DNA from: Flaccisagitta enflata
Taxonomy: Eukaryota > Chaetognatha > Sagittoidea > Aphragmophora
Direction of reading: 5' to 3'
Length of the DNA: 64,000 nucleotides
Assembly: GCA_965153355.1 (NCBI GenBank)
Contig: OZ231126.1
Coordinates: forward strand, 88,784,001-88,848,000
Shown here: positions 21,427 to 32,728 of the stretch, one piece after another
Numbering within the stretch: the stretch's first letter is position 1
Layout of the letters: every line of letters begins with the position of its first letter
The notes under the pieces: model-generated
What the model saw: the letters and a program-made list of their open reading frames with translations, nothing else
Databases searched by the model: none
Told to the model about the DNA's origin: nothing
Program-made: the position numbers and the translations under genes

Positions 21427-22178
21427 TTCAATCAGATCAAAATCAAGAGCAATTGCACAAGACAGATTGCACCCGAAAATCGTATAAAAAAAAGAATCGA
21501 GCCAATGAGCCTAGAGCGAGCTAAAAATGCTCAAAATCACTCAACCAGACAATCGGCTATGCTCACTGGGACATGCTTTGCATTTACATGCTCCCATCAA
21601 AACATTTATTTATCCCATTAAAATTTAAAAAAAAGACTGAAATGAATGATTAATGAGCTAAAATGCTTAAAAACACCTTCACAGATGAGCAGTTATGCTC
21701 ACCGATATGCTTTTTGTCTCTGCTTTCTTAAACATGTATCAAAATATCTATTCATTATTCGCATTTAAATAAAACAAAGAAACTGAGCTAAATGAGCTAA
21801 ATGAGCTAGAATTCTCTAAAACGCGCTCACAGATGAGCAACAATGCTCATAAACATGTTTTGGTTGTATTTGCATGCTCAAAAACAAACATAGATACACT
21901 CCTTTTTGGATCCTACTCTAAAATCATATAAAAATCAAGAAAATTCAATTACAATTTTTATAAATAAACTTAAAAATCATAACGCGAAAAATATTTGTCG
22001 TAGAGCATTCTGCTTGGCGCCAAATGAAAGAGAATTACCAATAAAGGCAGCTAATCGCCGTATCAATTCTGCTTGAGGGACTAATCAGCCGAAAAGCAGA
22101 CTCAACTTCCTCCTAATACAAACGAAACCATGTTTCTCTCGAATATGTCAAAAAGTCGAAGACTGACTTCGACTTTTT
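21427..22178 (+). repeat. Dispersed repeat F, copy 1, ending in a hairpin
   Basis: A repeat containing ATGCTCAAAATCACTCAA, CAATCGGCTATGCTCACTG and several AATGAGCTAAA motifs, ending in the hairpin AAAAAGTCGAAGACTGACTT with CGACTTTTTT. The second copy is at 36771-37347. Both copies begin immediately after a GGCCTTGTT end of a GTCY element. No coding frame. Confidence 0.75.
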
Positions 22179-22800
22179 TCCTGATGAATTTGTTTTCACT
22201 TTTTTCTTTCTTTCTGTTTTTCGACGTGTTTCTTCTCCCTCTCCCCCTTTTTTTTTTTTTTAATACTTTTCACAGGGCTCGCATGCTTTTGATGACCCGC
22301 GTATAAAATTTCATCCTTTTGAAGAATGTGTGTGTATGCAGGGGTAGGGTAGGTCAATACGCGTTTTTTTCTCAGATTGCCATGTAAATTACGGAGTTTA
22401 TCCGATTTGAAAAATAATGAGTAATGGCAGAAAAATCCGCGTTCAAATCCTTGTATGTTCATTGTTCATAACTCCTTTCGCTAACAAAAACCACAATAGA
22501 CGCTGTTGGGTTCAATCAGAGTCACAGCTTGTCAGTAAATCTTCAAGTAGTTAAAAACAATTAACTACCACACTTAAAGCATGTCCACTCATTTCTTATA
22601 ACAAAACATTTGTTTAAGCTAGGAAGTTGCATGAGCAAATGTTCACAACGAAAGTTCTGTAAACTTAGTTGAGGACTGATGCATTATGCAAATTAGGGGA
22701 AAAGGAGAGATTCCATTGCATTGGGTCTCGGTGTTCATTCTTAGTAGCGAGTGTCGATTTCTAATAGTAGAGCACCATCTGCTTGGAAGAAAAACAATAA
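22179..22800. other. Unassigned sequence
   Basis: AT-rich DNA with weak similarity to 10840-11160 around CGTTCAAATCCTTGTATGTTC and TGATGCATTATGCAAATTAG. Probably an old repeat; no gene recognised. Confidence 0.35.
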
Positions 22801-22806
22801 AAAAAC

Positions 22807-22878
22807 TAGAAAGAAAAAAAGAAAGAGGGAAAGAAAGAAAGAAAGAAAAAAAGAAAGAAAGAAAGAAAGATAGAAATA

Positions 22879-22975
<97 letters not shown>

Positions 22976-23247
22976 GGAAAGAAAGAAAGAAAGAAAGAAA
23001 GAAACGTAAAGAAAAACAGAAAGAAAGACAGACGGAGATAAAGACAGAAAGAGAGACAGAAAGAAAGACAGAAAGAAAGAAAGACACGTAAAGAAAGACA
23101 GAAAGAAAGATAGATGGATAGAAAGACAGAAAGAAAGAAAGAAAGACACGTAAAGAAAGACAGAAAGAAAGACAGACGGAAAGAAAGAAAGACACGTAAA
23201 GAAAGACAGAAAGAAAGACAGACGGAAAGAAAGACAGAAAGAAAGAC

Positions 23248-23322
<75 letters not shown>

Positions 23323-23409
23323 GAGAAAGAAAGAAAGAAAGAAAGAAAGAGAGAAAGAAAGAAAGTAAGAAAGAGAGACACGTAAAGAAAGACAGAAAGA
23401 AAGACAGAC

Positions 23410-23504
<95 letters not shown>

Positions 23505-23515
23505 GATAAAAATAA
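22807..23515. repeat. (GAAA)n-type tetranucleotide array
   Basis: About 700 bp of GAAA with GACA, GATA and GACGG interruptions. A higher-order block containing GACACGTAAAGAAAGACAGA recurs at least four times (about 23002-23390). The 336-codon and other minus-strand frames are a product of the 4-bp period in all frames. Confidence 0.95.
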
Positions 23516-23631
23516 AGGTATGGGAGATAAAAGAAAGAAACGAAAAGAAAAAGAAAAGGTAAAAAGCGGGAAATACGAGGGAAGAAAAGGAAAAAAATCA
23601 GAACACAGGAAGAATGACCTTTTATAGATGA

Positions 23632-23786
23632 AACAAGGCCGGATACACGGCAATCCAGTCGCGGACGGTTGGGCAGGAGCAGTAATGCGAAAACCGCTCG
23701 GAATTAAAAAATGTTACCGACGGATCGACGGACGGACCGACCGACCGACACGGCAAGGTGTAGAGTCGCGTGTCCGCGACTAAAAA
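23632..23786 (+). mobile_element. GTCY-hairpin element, A3, full length
   Basis: Head AACAAGGCCGGATACACGGC, CAGTCGCGGACGGTTGGGCA, a GACCGACCGACC core, CACGGCAAGGTGTAGAGTCG and hairpin TGTCCGCGACTAAAAA. Compare 4092-4237. Confidence 0.92.
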
Positions 23787-23799
23787 GTCAATCCGCATT

Positions 23800-24185
23800 C
23801 TGATCTAATCGCCAACATGAAAAAATTAACTGCTTCGCTTTGCTTGTCACACTGCATAGCCTCTCTGTACACTACCGCACGTAGACTGCTTGAGAGATGA
23901 TTGCTTAAGTTCGCGTTACATAAAATGGGTATAGAAACTTGCTGTTGAAGATTTTAAGGGGAAAAATTGTCATACGAAACTGCCAGTTAAACTGCCGGGT
24001 TAAATCGAAGAGGAAACTCAGTTCAATTTTTTTTCAAGACTTTTTTTTTCATTTTGTGAACGATGAAGATACAAGGAGTTGAAGGTCGCGCAAGGTCTCA
24101 ATCTTTTACAAATAGCATCTAGATTGTTTTACTAAAGATACATCAAGGTTCGCAATATGACCTTCCCTAATGCAGGGGTAGTAAA
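23800..24185 (+). repeat. Second copy of the 12825-13190 repeat
   Basis: Shares GTTGAAGGTCGCGCAAGGTC, ACATCAAGGTTCGCAATATG and flanking motifs with the first copy, at lower identity elsewhere. Confidence 0.65.
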
Positions 24186-24344
24186 ATAGGAAGCCAAATG
24201 ATCTACGAGTACGCGAGTGCGAGACAGATGGAGAAGCCGCGTGCGTGTTAGGCCTTACGGGACTAGAAAATGTTTAACTGAAGTTTGTTTGTAAATGAAA
24301 TACCGAAATTATCATCAAAGAACAAAAGGAGAAGAAGAAAGAGA

Positions 24345-24391
24345 AAAACAGAGAAAGAAAGAAAGAAAGAGAGAAAGAAAGAAAGAAAGAG

Positions 24392-24454
<63 letters not shown>

Positions 24455-24495
24455 AAAAGAAAAAAAAGAAAGAAAGAAAGAAAGAAATAGAAAAA

Positions 24496-24538
<43 letters not shown>

Positions 24539-24617
24539 GACAAAAGAAAGAAAAGAAAACCCGAGAGCAAGATAATATGAGAGGCAGATAGAAAGATAAG
24601 AAGAGAGAAAGAAAGGG

Positions 24618-24652
<35 letters not shown>

Positions 24653-24656
24653 AGGA

Positions 24657-24712
<56 letters not shown>

Positions 24713-24716
24713 AGGA

Positions 24717-24748
<32 letters not shown>

Positions 24749-24797
24749 AGGAAAGAAAGAAAGGACGAACGAACGAACGAACGAAAGAAAGAAAATT

Positions 24798-24878
<81 letters not shown>

Positions 24879-24966
24879 GAAACAAACAAACAAAAGAAGA
24901 AAGAGGGGAAAACTCGAAGAAAAAAACGAACGAAAGAAAGAAAATTAGAAAGAAAGAAAGAAAGAT

Positions 24967-25017
<51 letters not shown>

Positions 25018-25074
25018 AACAAACAAACAAACAAAAGAAGAAAGAGGGGAAAACTCGAAGAAAAAATAAGGTGA

Positions 25075-25130
<56 letters not shown>

Positions 25131-25135
25131 AGGAA
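24345..25135. repeat. (GAAA)n-type array with GAAC and GGAA blocks
   Basis: About 790 bp. A block with AAGAGGGGAAAACTCGAAGA occurs twice (24900 and 25041), so the array has been duplicated internally. Phe/Leu/Ser-rich frames on the minus strand (up to 255 codons) are artefacts. Confidence 0.95.
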
Positions 25136-25814
25136 AATTTATATCCAATTTGATTGTGGGTTACTTTGACCCAGACAGAGAGGGCCATTACAATGAGTCA
25201 AGTATCGATTTAATTTTAAACACACGTATGCACGCGCACACAAAAGAAAAACAAAGACATGCAAAAGCATACAGAAGCAAGTTGTGAGTCACAGCGACGA
25301 TGTAAATGTGATATTCCTATTTTTCATAACATAATTTATTGTCTTTCGTTGCTGAGAACAACGTTTAAATAAGGAGGAAAATAGAAATAAAGAAATAGTG
25401 GTAAGCATTTTCCTACTGACCTTTGAAGGCAGTAATGAGTCAACATTATGTCATTGAGAGAATTACTGAAGAGTAATCGTTTGTTTCTTTATTTTTTTCC
25501 TTCATGATAATTTTTTCGAGATCTTTTTAATGATTTAAGTGGGTGTCATGTGATCATGTGACGAGGAAAGTGCGCAAAATCTTGGTCATGAACTCGTTGA
25601 CATATATGATCTTATGTTATTATTATTTTTTTCTATTATCGTTTTCTGTATATGTCTGTCTGCATCTGACTGTCTGTTTTTATCGTTTTCTGTATCTGTC
25701 TGTCTTTCTTTTTTTTTCCCGTACCCCTTGATAGTCTATTTCTGTCACTGCTGTTCTCACTCGCCCCCTCTTTCTCTCTCTCTGTCCTTACCAAATGTGT
25801 TCAGTTCATTCTTA
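25136..25814. other. Unassigned sequence
   Basis: AT-rich, with a CTGTCTG-rich pyrimidine patch (25645-25790). No gene recognised. Confidence 0.35.
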
Positions 25815-26040
25815 AAAGCGTCCTCGCAATTCTATAAGAGGTCATGTCCGTCCGTCCGTCCGTCCGTCGGTTGGTCGGTCGGTCACGCAAACGTTAAAAA
25901 TGTACAAAACGGCCGATTCTGACGTCTTTCTTTTTTCGCACCACGTTTCATGCCTTACAACGTTCATTTTCATTCATTCATTAATTCACAAATTCTTAGT
26001 CAAGCGAGGTGCATTTAATGGCTATAACTTGGCCTTGTTT
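25815..26040 (-). mobile_element. GTCY-hairpin element, diverged
   Basis: AAAGCGTCCTCGCAATTCTA, TAAGAGGTCATGTCC, a CCGTCCGTCGGTTGGTCGG core and a closing TAACTTGGCCTTGTTTT. The hairpin is largely lost. Confidence 0.65.
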
Positions 26041-26170
26041 TGGGTAAGTAACGTTAATACTATTGTGGACAATTTCTGTGGACATGTAGTCAATGGCAAA
26101 CATGTTAATTCTGAATCAAATCTATAGATATGCAATGGAACAAAAAAGAGTTTAAATGATTTTTTAATTC

Positions 26171-26699
26171 AATTTGTCATCTCTTTTCTCTGAGTTGATT
26201 GTAGATAAAAACCAGCCCGACCGGCCGGGCGGGCATCGGCGCGTCCAGACTGTGTCTTCGCATGTATTGAATTTGGCGCTAAACATGTGACATAAATGGA
26301 GAGACAGATGGACTAACAGACAGATGAAACGACAGAGAAGCTAAAGAGGCTCTCCTAACACGTTGGTCTATCATATGATTCATCGGATTCAGTAAAGGAT
26401 CTCACAGTGGCCAGAAACCTGATTTTTAAACAATTCAATTTGTCATCTCTTTTCTCTGAGTTGATTGTAGATAAAAACCAGCCCGACCGGCCGGGCGGGC
26501 ATCGGCGCGTCCAGACTGTGTCTTCGCATGTATTGAATTTGGCGCTAAACATGTGACATAAATGGAGAGACAGATGGACTAACAGACAGATGAAACGACA
26601 GAGAAGCTAAAGAGGCTCTCCAAACACGTTGGTCTATCATATGATTCATCGGATTCAGTAAAGGATCTCACAGTGGCCAGAAACCTGATTTTTAAACAA
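26171..26699 (+). repeat. Recent 266-bp tandem duplication
   Basis: The unit starting AATTTGTCATCTCTTTTCTC occurs at 26171 and again at 26437, with one difference noticed by eye (CTCCTAACACG versus CTCCAAACACG). It contains the GC-rich inverted motif GCCCGACCGGCCGGGCGGGC, a B-type head. The second copy continues into GGACCGACGGACC and a CATAGAGATGTG / GACGGACGCATCTGAAAAA tail at 26770, so the duplication lies inside a B element. The near-identity means either a recent event or an assembly duplication. Confidence 0.9.
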
Positions 26700-26778
26700 A
26701 CGTAACGGACCGACGGACCGGAGCGGGACTGACAGACCCCCTCATAGAGATGTGATTCTGACGGACGCATCTGAAAAA
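26205..26778 (+). mobile_element. B-subfamily GTCY element containing the duplication
   Basis: The head AAACCAGCCCGACCGGCC and the tail GATTCTGACGGACGCATCTG match B elements at 8774-9075. The interior carries AGACAGATGGACTAACAGAC. The length is inflated by the 266-bp duplication. Confidence 0.65.
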
Positions 26779-27144
26779 GACAATCTGGCGATCAAGCTAG
26801 AGAAATGAGCCCAATAAAGTGTTTTAAAATACCCTGTCTTTTTCGATGGTCATCGCATCACTATTTTAGAAAGGGAGATGGCTTCGTCCAGTAGACACCC
26901 CTTGGCCTTGTTTTCTTTCGAAATGGATGTCTAGATTAATCATTTACTAATAATTATGACCCATCAAGTGTGTATTTCGAAGGTGGGTCATGAATCATGA
27001 CGCATTTTATATCATAAGTAAATTCCTGGTTCAATAATTTATCCATAACATAAAACAGTTAAGACACGATAATTAAAAAATCCCGTCCCGTTACAGAGCT
27101 AAATTACTGTCCCTGATTTTTCAAGATTTTTTTAATGCGATATA

Positions 27145-27317
27145 CTGTAGGACCCCGCCTCATTGGGACTGAAGAATTTTCACCTTTTTCTCAGGCTCAC
27201 CTTTGAAGAGACAATAAATCACATTAGAAACTGTCATTTGAGACCTTAAAATGTTGACTTTTTTGATGAGGATTGAGGAACCTTTAAAAGCGAGTCTGTT
27301 ATTGCGGGATACCACTG
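27145..27317. mobile_element. Short pogo/Tigger-like MITE
   Basis: The left end CTGTAGGACCCCGCCTCATT and the right end (reverse complement CAGTGGTATCCCGCAATAAC) resemble the CAGTGG..CCCCGC termini typical of pogo/Tigger elements, with TA at 27143-27144 and 27318-27319. At 173 bp it is non-autonomous. Its right TA is also the left TA of the next element. Confidence 0.65.
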
Positions 27318-27319
27318 TA

Positions 27320-27906
27320 CTATCTAAAAAATAGAAATGTTCCCGCATGTTTTTATACATAAATTGTAAACGATTCATCTAATTTTGAAAAAATCGGTAA
27401 CCAATTTGAAGCCCTTCAAATTTCCAAGCGATCTGTGCAAACCGCGTGTCTCTATCGCCATGGGCTTAAAAGTTATTCCACTTTGAATGAAAAAGTTCCT
27501 TAAAAAAGTTTCTTAAAACATGTGCCGCGGAATATAAACTTAAGAATCAAAGGCATGAAAAACATACTTCTGGTTGGCTGATCAACATGAAATTTTTACT
27601 GTAGTAGGACAAAGGTTCAGTTCAAATTTCAGCTCACTAGGGCTATTAGAAGTATGCTTTTCACATTTTTATTAAGTGTGTGCGTTTTCCACCTAAATTT
27701 AGCGCATCTGTCTGGAGACCTGGTACGCCATCACTTCAAAGATTCTCTTGAGGTTTTACAAATCACTTCCCGGGCAAATGGCGGCCATAATTTAGCTAGA
27801 GGGAGCTCACGCCAATCATCGATAAATCTTTGATTGACTGGTATTTGTAAATGAGTTAATAAATCGATTAAATTCAGAGGTGGGAACATTTCTATTTTTT
27901 AGATAG
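27320..27906. mobile_element. TA-flanked MITE, CTAYCT family, copy 3
   Basis: TIR CTATCTAAAAAATAGAAATG with GTTCCC at the left and its reverse complement GGGAACATTTCTATTTTTTA with GATAG at the right, flanked by TA. The 587-bp body contains a decayed transposase C-terminus (27712-27830). Confidence 0.9.
27712..27830 (+). pseudogene. Decayed Tc1/mariner-type transposase C-terminus
   Basis: One plus frame reads LETWYAITSKILLRFYKSLP then GQMAAII-stop-LEGAHANH. The pattern W.AIT....L..Y.SLP..MAA.I...G.H.N is the common end of Tc1/mariner transposases. An internal stop and absence of the catalytic region show it is dead. It lies inside a TA-flanked TIR element, linking this MITE family to Tc1/mariner. 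Confidence 0.65.
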
Positions 27907-28429
27907 TAATAACAGGTGCGAGTACAGGACGAGAATCAAAGGGACTGATAAATTAGAGGGACGTCGGAGAAACCCGATTGGTCTCAGATGATTGGTCTAG
28001 ATACTTTATTGTAATTTTTGTTTGTTTGCCAAGACATACTAGGTGGGTAGCTTTTTGGTTGACGGATCCACAGATCCATCTGTCACGTTTAAAAGTGGAC
28101 AAAGAAAGGTGGTACACCATTTAAACCTATCTACTTCTACTAAATGCCTACATTAACTATGATATTGATATTTACCAAAATTCACAACCCTCTAATGAGA
28201 TCCTGATATGGCCGCCCCTCCCTTCCCAGTATGTTAAAAAAGGCCAATGAAAATTTGCGCACATCGAATCCTATCAGGAGTATCAGGACCTTGTCAGAGG
28301 GTCATGAAACTTGGCAAATCTCAATATAGGCATCTTCTCCTATAAACCGGGCCGGCCAAAATCAGGTGCCTGATTGAGTTAACATTGAAAAAAACAACAT
28401 AATTCAATGATAGTTGCATCTAATATTTT

Positions 28430-29280
28430 GATAATTTCTGAATTAGCAAAAAAATCAGAATTCAAAAAAGTTAATTTTTGTGTCCGCAGCATTGATTTTT
28501 GTGAACAGTATTCTAATACAAATTGATCAATAACTTTATACAATTATTCTTTTTAGAACTTTAAAAAAAGACTTTTTTTTCATCATTGCATTTGAATTTT
28601 TCAAAGATGAAGAAAGTATAAATGATATTTGACCCAGCAAAAAAATCAGTACTCAAAAAAGTTAATTTTTGTGGTCACAGTAATGATTTTGAAACAAGGG
28701 AGTAAAATCAGTTTTTGATAGAAAATTTTTACTAACTTCAATTTTTTGCAGTGAGCTCACTTTTTCAGCTAGTCTCACAATTTTTTAGGTGGAATTAGTT
28801 CATCAAATTTCCGACTCAACAAAAAAATCAGAACCTAAAAATGTTGATTTTTGCATTACTTTTTGTTGATTTTACTAAAAATGTGCAAAATTATCTCTTA
28901 AACACCTATTCTCCCACCTCTTTAATGAAATACTTTTTTGAAACAGGGGCAATTTTTTTCAAGTGTGTGATAGTTTTACAATTTATTGACCTGCTGCAAA
29001 AATCAGAACTTGAAAAAGTGTATTTTTGTGCCTGTAGCATAAGTTTTTGTAAAACATTTCAAAAAACAAAAAAATGCAAAAAAAAGTGATTTGGCAGTTC
29101 ATATTTGGATGCCTTTCACAAAAATTGATGCCATGGGTACATTTGTTGACTTTTTTGAGTTCTGATTTTTTCTCTGAGCCAGAAATTTGAAGTTCTATTA
29201 CCACCTAAAAATTTTTGAAGCTAGTCAAAAAATTGAACTCAGGGTAGGGGTTTGAATATTTACATTTTTATTGACGCCAT
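28430..29280. repeat. Four ~185-bp diverged tandem units plus an inverted unit
   Basis: The motif CAAAAAAATCAG.A.T.AAAAA followed by GTTAATTTTTGTG appears near 28445, 28635, 28820 and 28995, and in inverted form near 29145-29180. The segment ATTTTTTAGGTGGAATTAG near 28780 is inverted near 29200. The whole resembles one arm of a repeat folding back on itself. No gene recognised. Confidence 0.6.
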
Positions 29281-29389
29281 GGTTAATATATTACGTTACC
29301 ATCAAAGAAATATGTATACCTACAGAGAGAAAGGGATATAACCCAGCATAAAGAATCTGATCAGATAAGGCAAAAATCGGGTATGCTCT

Positions 29390-30905
29390 CGTAGGCCTAA
29401 GATACTTTGTCCTAGGGTTTTATTGTCTTAGGGTTTAACTGTCCTAAGGCTTAGTAGACCTAGAGTCTATTGACAAGGTCGACTAGACCTAAAGAGAATG
29501 AATGAAGAGGGTCTGATAGACCTAACATAAAGGTTGACTAGTCCTAAGGGAGAAGGTCTTCTAGTCCTAACTGATAATTGATATTGCTTTTGTACTTGTA
29601 AAATGATCTCTTTATTAGGACTAATAGACCCTGGCCAAGGGCCTAGTAGTCCTAAGCAAGAAGGGGCAAATCAAGTATTTAGGACTAGTAAACCCTGTTC
29701 CAGGGAGATTTTGTACTTTTAAGATGATCTCCTTATTAGTACTAATAGACCCTGGCCAAGGGTCTAGTAGTCCTAAGCAAGAAGGGGCAAATCAAGTATT
29801 TAGGACTAATAAACCCCAACACAGGGTTGACTTGTCCTAATATAGACATTTTTATTTGTGAGTTGATCTCCTTATTAGGACTTATACTATCTGAGAAAAA
29901 AAATATATTTACACCTTCTACCAACGATATCTGTTTCTAAAAATGTTACATATATTTGAGAAAAAAAATTTAACTTTATCAAAAAATCTTCGAATTGAGT
30001 TGAATCTGCTGTATCAACCAATTGGAAACTACAAATAAAAATAGATAAAAACATTTATTTTGAAAATCAAGAAAATATCAAAGACAGCAGAATGCAGAAA
30101 TAAGCACACTTTTAGATTAACATAATTCGGCTTCCAGAGCAGTTTGAACAATTTTTCAACAAACATGATTATCTATATCAAAAAATCTAAAAGATCATCC
30201 TTGTTTATTTGATTTTGATTATTTGGAAATGGCAGCAATAAATATAAACTTCTTGCCAAATCATAAATTTGCCTCTGAATGATAACACCATATCATCTTT
30301 AATAAGAAGAATGATTTTAAATATTGTTTCTAAAGTATTCCAAAATATTCTTTTACAAGTATTTTAAATTTAAAAACAAGTTAATGAATAGACTAATAAT
30401 TTTACTATAATGATTAAACGAATACTAGATCACTAAATCATTGTATTACAGGTGAAGATATATTTTTTTCCTAGGTAGTAGACCCTGGCCAAGGGTCTGG
30501 TAGTCCTAAATAAGAAGAGGAAAACCAAGTATTTAGGACTAGTAAACCCTGTCAAAGGATTTACTAGTCCTAAAACCAGTCGGTTTGCTTATTAGGACTG
30601 GTAGACCTACAGTTATTCAACCAAAAAATCAGTGTCAATCACAATAAGTGTTTCCTTTAGGACAATAAAACCCATCCCCAGGACTAGAAGATCCACAAGA
30701 TTTTTTAGGACTAATGGACCTGAGAATTAATAAACCCAGCATCCTAGTTGCTTTTAGGACTTATAGACCCCAAACTTAGGACCACCTAACCCTCTCATAC
30801 CAAATGCTTTAAGACTAGTAAACCCAAAGTCTAAACAGCCTTAGAACTATTTAGTCTTAGGACTAGTAGACCCTAGGACTAATGGGTCTTAGTACCAAGT
30901 ATCTT
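29390..30905. repeat. Diverged minisatellite GGACTARTAGACC, interrupted
   Basis: Short units (GACTAGTAGACC, GTCTAGTAGTCCTAA, TAGGACTAATAGACCCTGG) occupy 29390-29886 and 30479-30905, often as alternating complementary units (CTAGTAG/CTACTAG). The array is split by the MITE at 29887-30478. Joining the flanks restores a normal unit. Confidence 0.8.
29887..30478. mobile_element. TA-flanked MITE, CTAYCT family, copy 4, in a minisatellite
   Basis: TIR CTATCTGAGAAAAAAAATAT at the left and (reverse complement) CTACCTAGGAAAAAAATATA at the right, with TA at 29885-29886 and 30479-30480. The flanks TTAGGACT-TA and TA-GACCCTGGCC together give the array's own unit with a single TA. This is direct evidence for TA duplication on insertion. 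Confidence 0.92.
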
Positions 30906-31390
30906 AGGTCTAATAGGAGGTTCCCCAAAAATCAATGAAATTCTGAAACCTCGGCAAATTTCTCACCATTTGGCGCCAGCTTGTCTCAAAAGAGAGGTGA
31001 GTTTTTGCTTCTCTGGATTAATTAGTGATCCGGCCTCTTAAAACACTTTTGTAAAACTTATCATTACATGAATTTTCTATATAATTTTGTGTGATTCATT
31101 CAGTCAAGCCCGCTTTCTTTTTTCACGTGCAAGTAGCCAAATACTGAATCAAATTTTCTTTAATTTGAGTCAAATCTGGCATACACATAGCTTAAAAACA
31201 ACAAAAAAGTTGTCTCAGCAAGCAAGAGATTCAGCACTAGCTGCAAATACTTAAATAATTTCAAAATTGGTGCTGTAGGCAAACTAATAAGTCTAAACCA
31301 ATAAGATTTTGACAAAAAACTGTCAAACATGCCACTTTAAGGAAAAATTAATCCCTAAATCCGCCAGAAATGAATGGTCCATCTTCAAAA
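30906..31390. other. Unassigned sequence
   Basis: AT-rich, no supported feature. Confidence 0.35.
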
Positions 31391-31396
31391 AAAAAA

Positions 31397-32170
31397 AACA
31401 AGGCCGGATACACGGCTACCCCAGTTGCGTGCGGTGGGCAGGAGCAGTAATAGAAGTCACTTAGGCAATTGGGCTCAAAAAGCTGAAAAAGTATTAGTCG
31501 CAAAAGCGTTAGATGGTAAGCAATACCTGTGCCCTGCCTAAGTAGGTTGTGGTTAAGTTGAGGGGGGAGCAGGGCAGCGGCCCCGAAGGGGTCCATGACC
31601 TATGCTTTCACACGTATGGGGGATTTTCTCCTACTCCTTCTCCTCCTCCATCCCTCCCCCCTCAAATCCCAGTCTCGAAGCCCAAATTCCAGTCTCGAGG
31701 CCCAAATTCCAGTCTCGAGGCCCAAATCCCAGTCTTGAGGCCCAAATCACAGCCTTAAGGCCCAAATCCTAGCCTCAAGGTCCAAATCCTAGCCTGGAGG
31801 CTGAGATTTGGCCCCAAGGCCGGGATCTGGGCCTCTTGGCTGAGATTTTGACGTTGAGGCTGAGATTTGGGCTTCAAGACTGAAATCTGGGCCTCCAGGC
31901 TAGGATTTAGGCCTTGAGGCTAGGATTTGGGCCTTGAAGCTGGAATTTGGGCCCCAAGACTGGGATTTGGGCCTTGAGACTGGAATTTGGGCCTCGAGAC
32001 TGTGATTTGAGGGGGGGGACGAAAAAGGAGGAGGAGGAAATCCCCCATACATGTGAAAGCAAAGATCATCAACTCCTTTGGGGCCGCTGCCCAAAAAGGG
32101 GACCAACCGACCGACCAACCGACAGACGGACCGACAAAGCAGGGTGTAGAAACCCGTAGCATGCGAAAAA
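31397..32170 (+). mobile_element. Composite GTCY-hairpin element with one cassette
   Basis: Head AACAAGGCCGGATACACGGC at 31397, middle TTGGGCTCAAAAAGCTG, then the spacer GCAATACCTGTGCCCTGCC, an inverted-repeat cassette (31572-32092), then GGGGACCAACCGACCGACC and GGGTGTAGAAACCCGTAGCA. Head and tail are both present once, so the cassette is an insert or an integral module of a single element. Confidence 0.85.
31572..32092. repeat. Inverted-repeat cassette with flipped ~21-bp minisatellite
   Basis: Arms: GGGCAGCGGCCCCGAAGGGG ... CTATGCTTTCACACGTATGG, and the reverse complement at 32040-32092. The minisatellite reads AGGCCCAAATCCCAGTCTCG on the left side and flips to GGGCCTCGAGACTGTGATTT on the right, so the symmetry extends through the interior. 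The sequence could fold as one ~260-bp hairpin. Confidence 0.88.
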
Positions 32171-32244
32171 AGAGGCTTCATACTTTTTGCCGATTAAGAC
32201 TGATGACCCTGTAGCTTGATTTGTTCATAGTGGAATTTGAAAAA

Positions 32245-32312
32245 AGGCCGGATACACGGCTACAAAAGTGAGCGAGTGGGCACTGCCCACTGGGCAGTGG
32301 CAGCGATGTAAC
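32245..32312 (+). mobile_element. GTCY-hairpin head fragment
   Basis: AAGGCCGGATACACGGCTAC, GAGCGAGTGGGC and a small GGGCACTGCCCACTGGGCAG duplication. No core or tail. Confidence 0.6.
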
Positions 32313-32728
32313 CTAGCTTAAAAATCAGTGGAAGTTGCGAAATGGGTGTTCGGAAAATGTTTCCATCGTTGGTTTACAGTTGCTGTTGACTTTCTTCATT
32401 TAGTCGATCGTCAGATTTGCTGATATGATGTTGTCACCGTTGACATCAAGGTTTTCGTTTCTTGTTTTTGGTTGATCGACGTGAAATCGAGCTTACCACT
32501 CAAGTCCTAATCCTCATCTGAAATTGAGCACGGATAAGTTTCAAACCACTCAAGACAGAATTAGACAAAAGTAGTTTCAAATTTGTAATTGTGTATTTTG
32601 AATATTGTAGTTTTATAAAAAAAACTTCAGAAGAAGAAGTCTAGGATTCAACTAAAGCTATGTTTGTCTGCTTTTCAGCTTTCAAGAAATATATTGATAG
32701 GTCAAACTTGTCGTGCAATGTGATGAAA
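32313..32728. other. Unassigned sequence
   Basis: No gene or repeat recognised. Confidence 0.3.

Noticed and set aside
22643-23653. 336-codon Phe/Leu/Ser-rich minus-strand frame
   Set aside because: Translation of (TTTC)n; the 4-bp unit has no stop in any frame of this strand, so length is meaningless.
24263-25188. 255-, 192- and 130-codon minus-strand frames
   Set aside because: Same (TTTC)n artefact as above.
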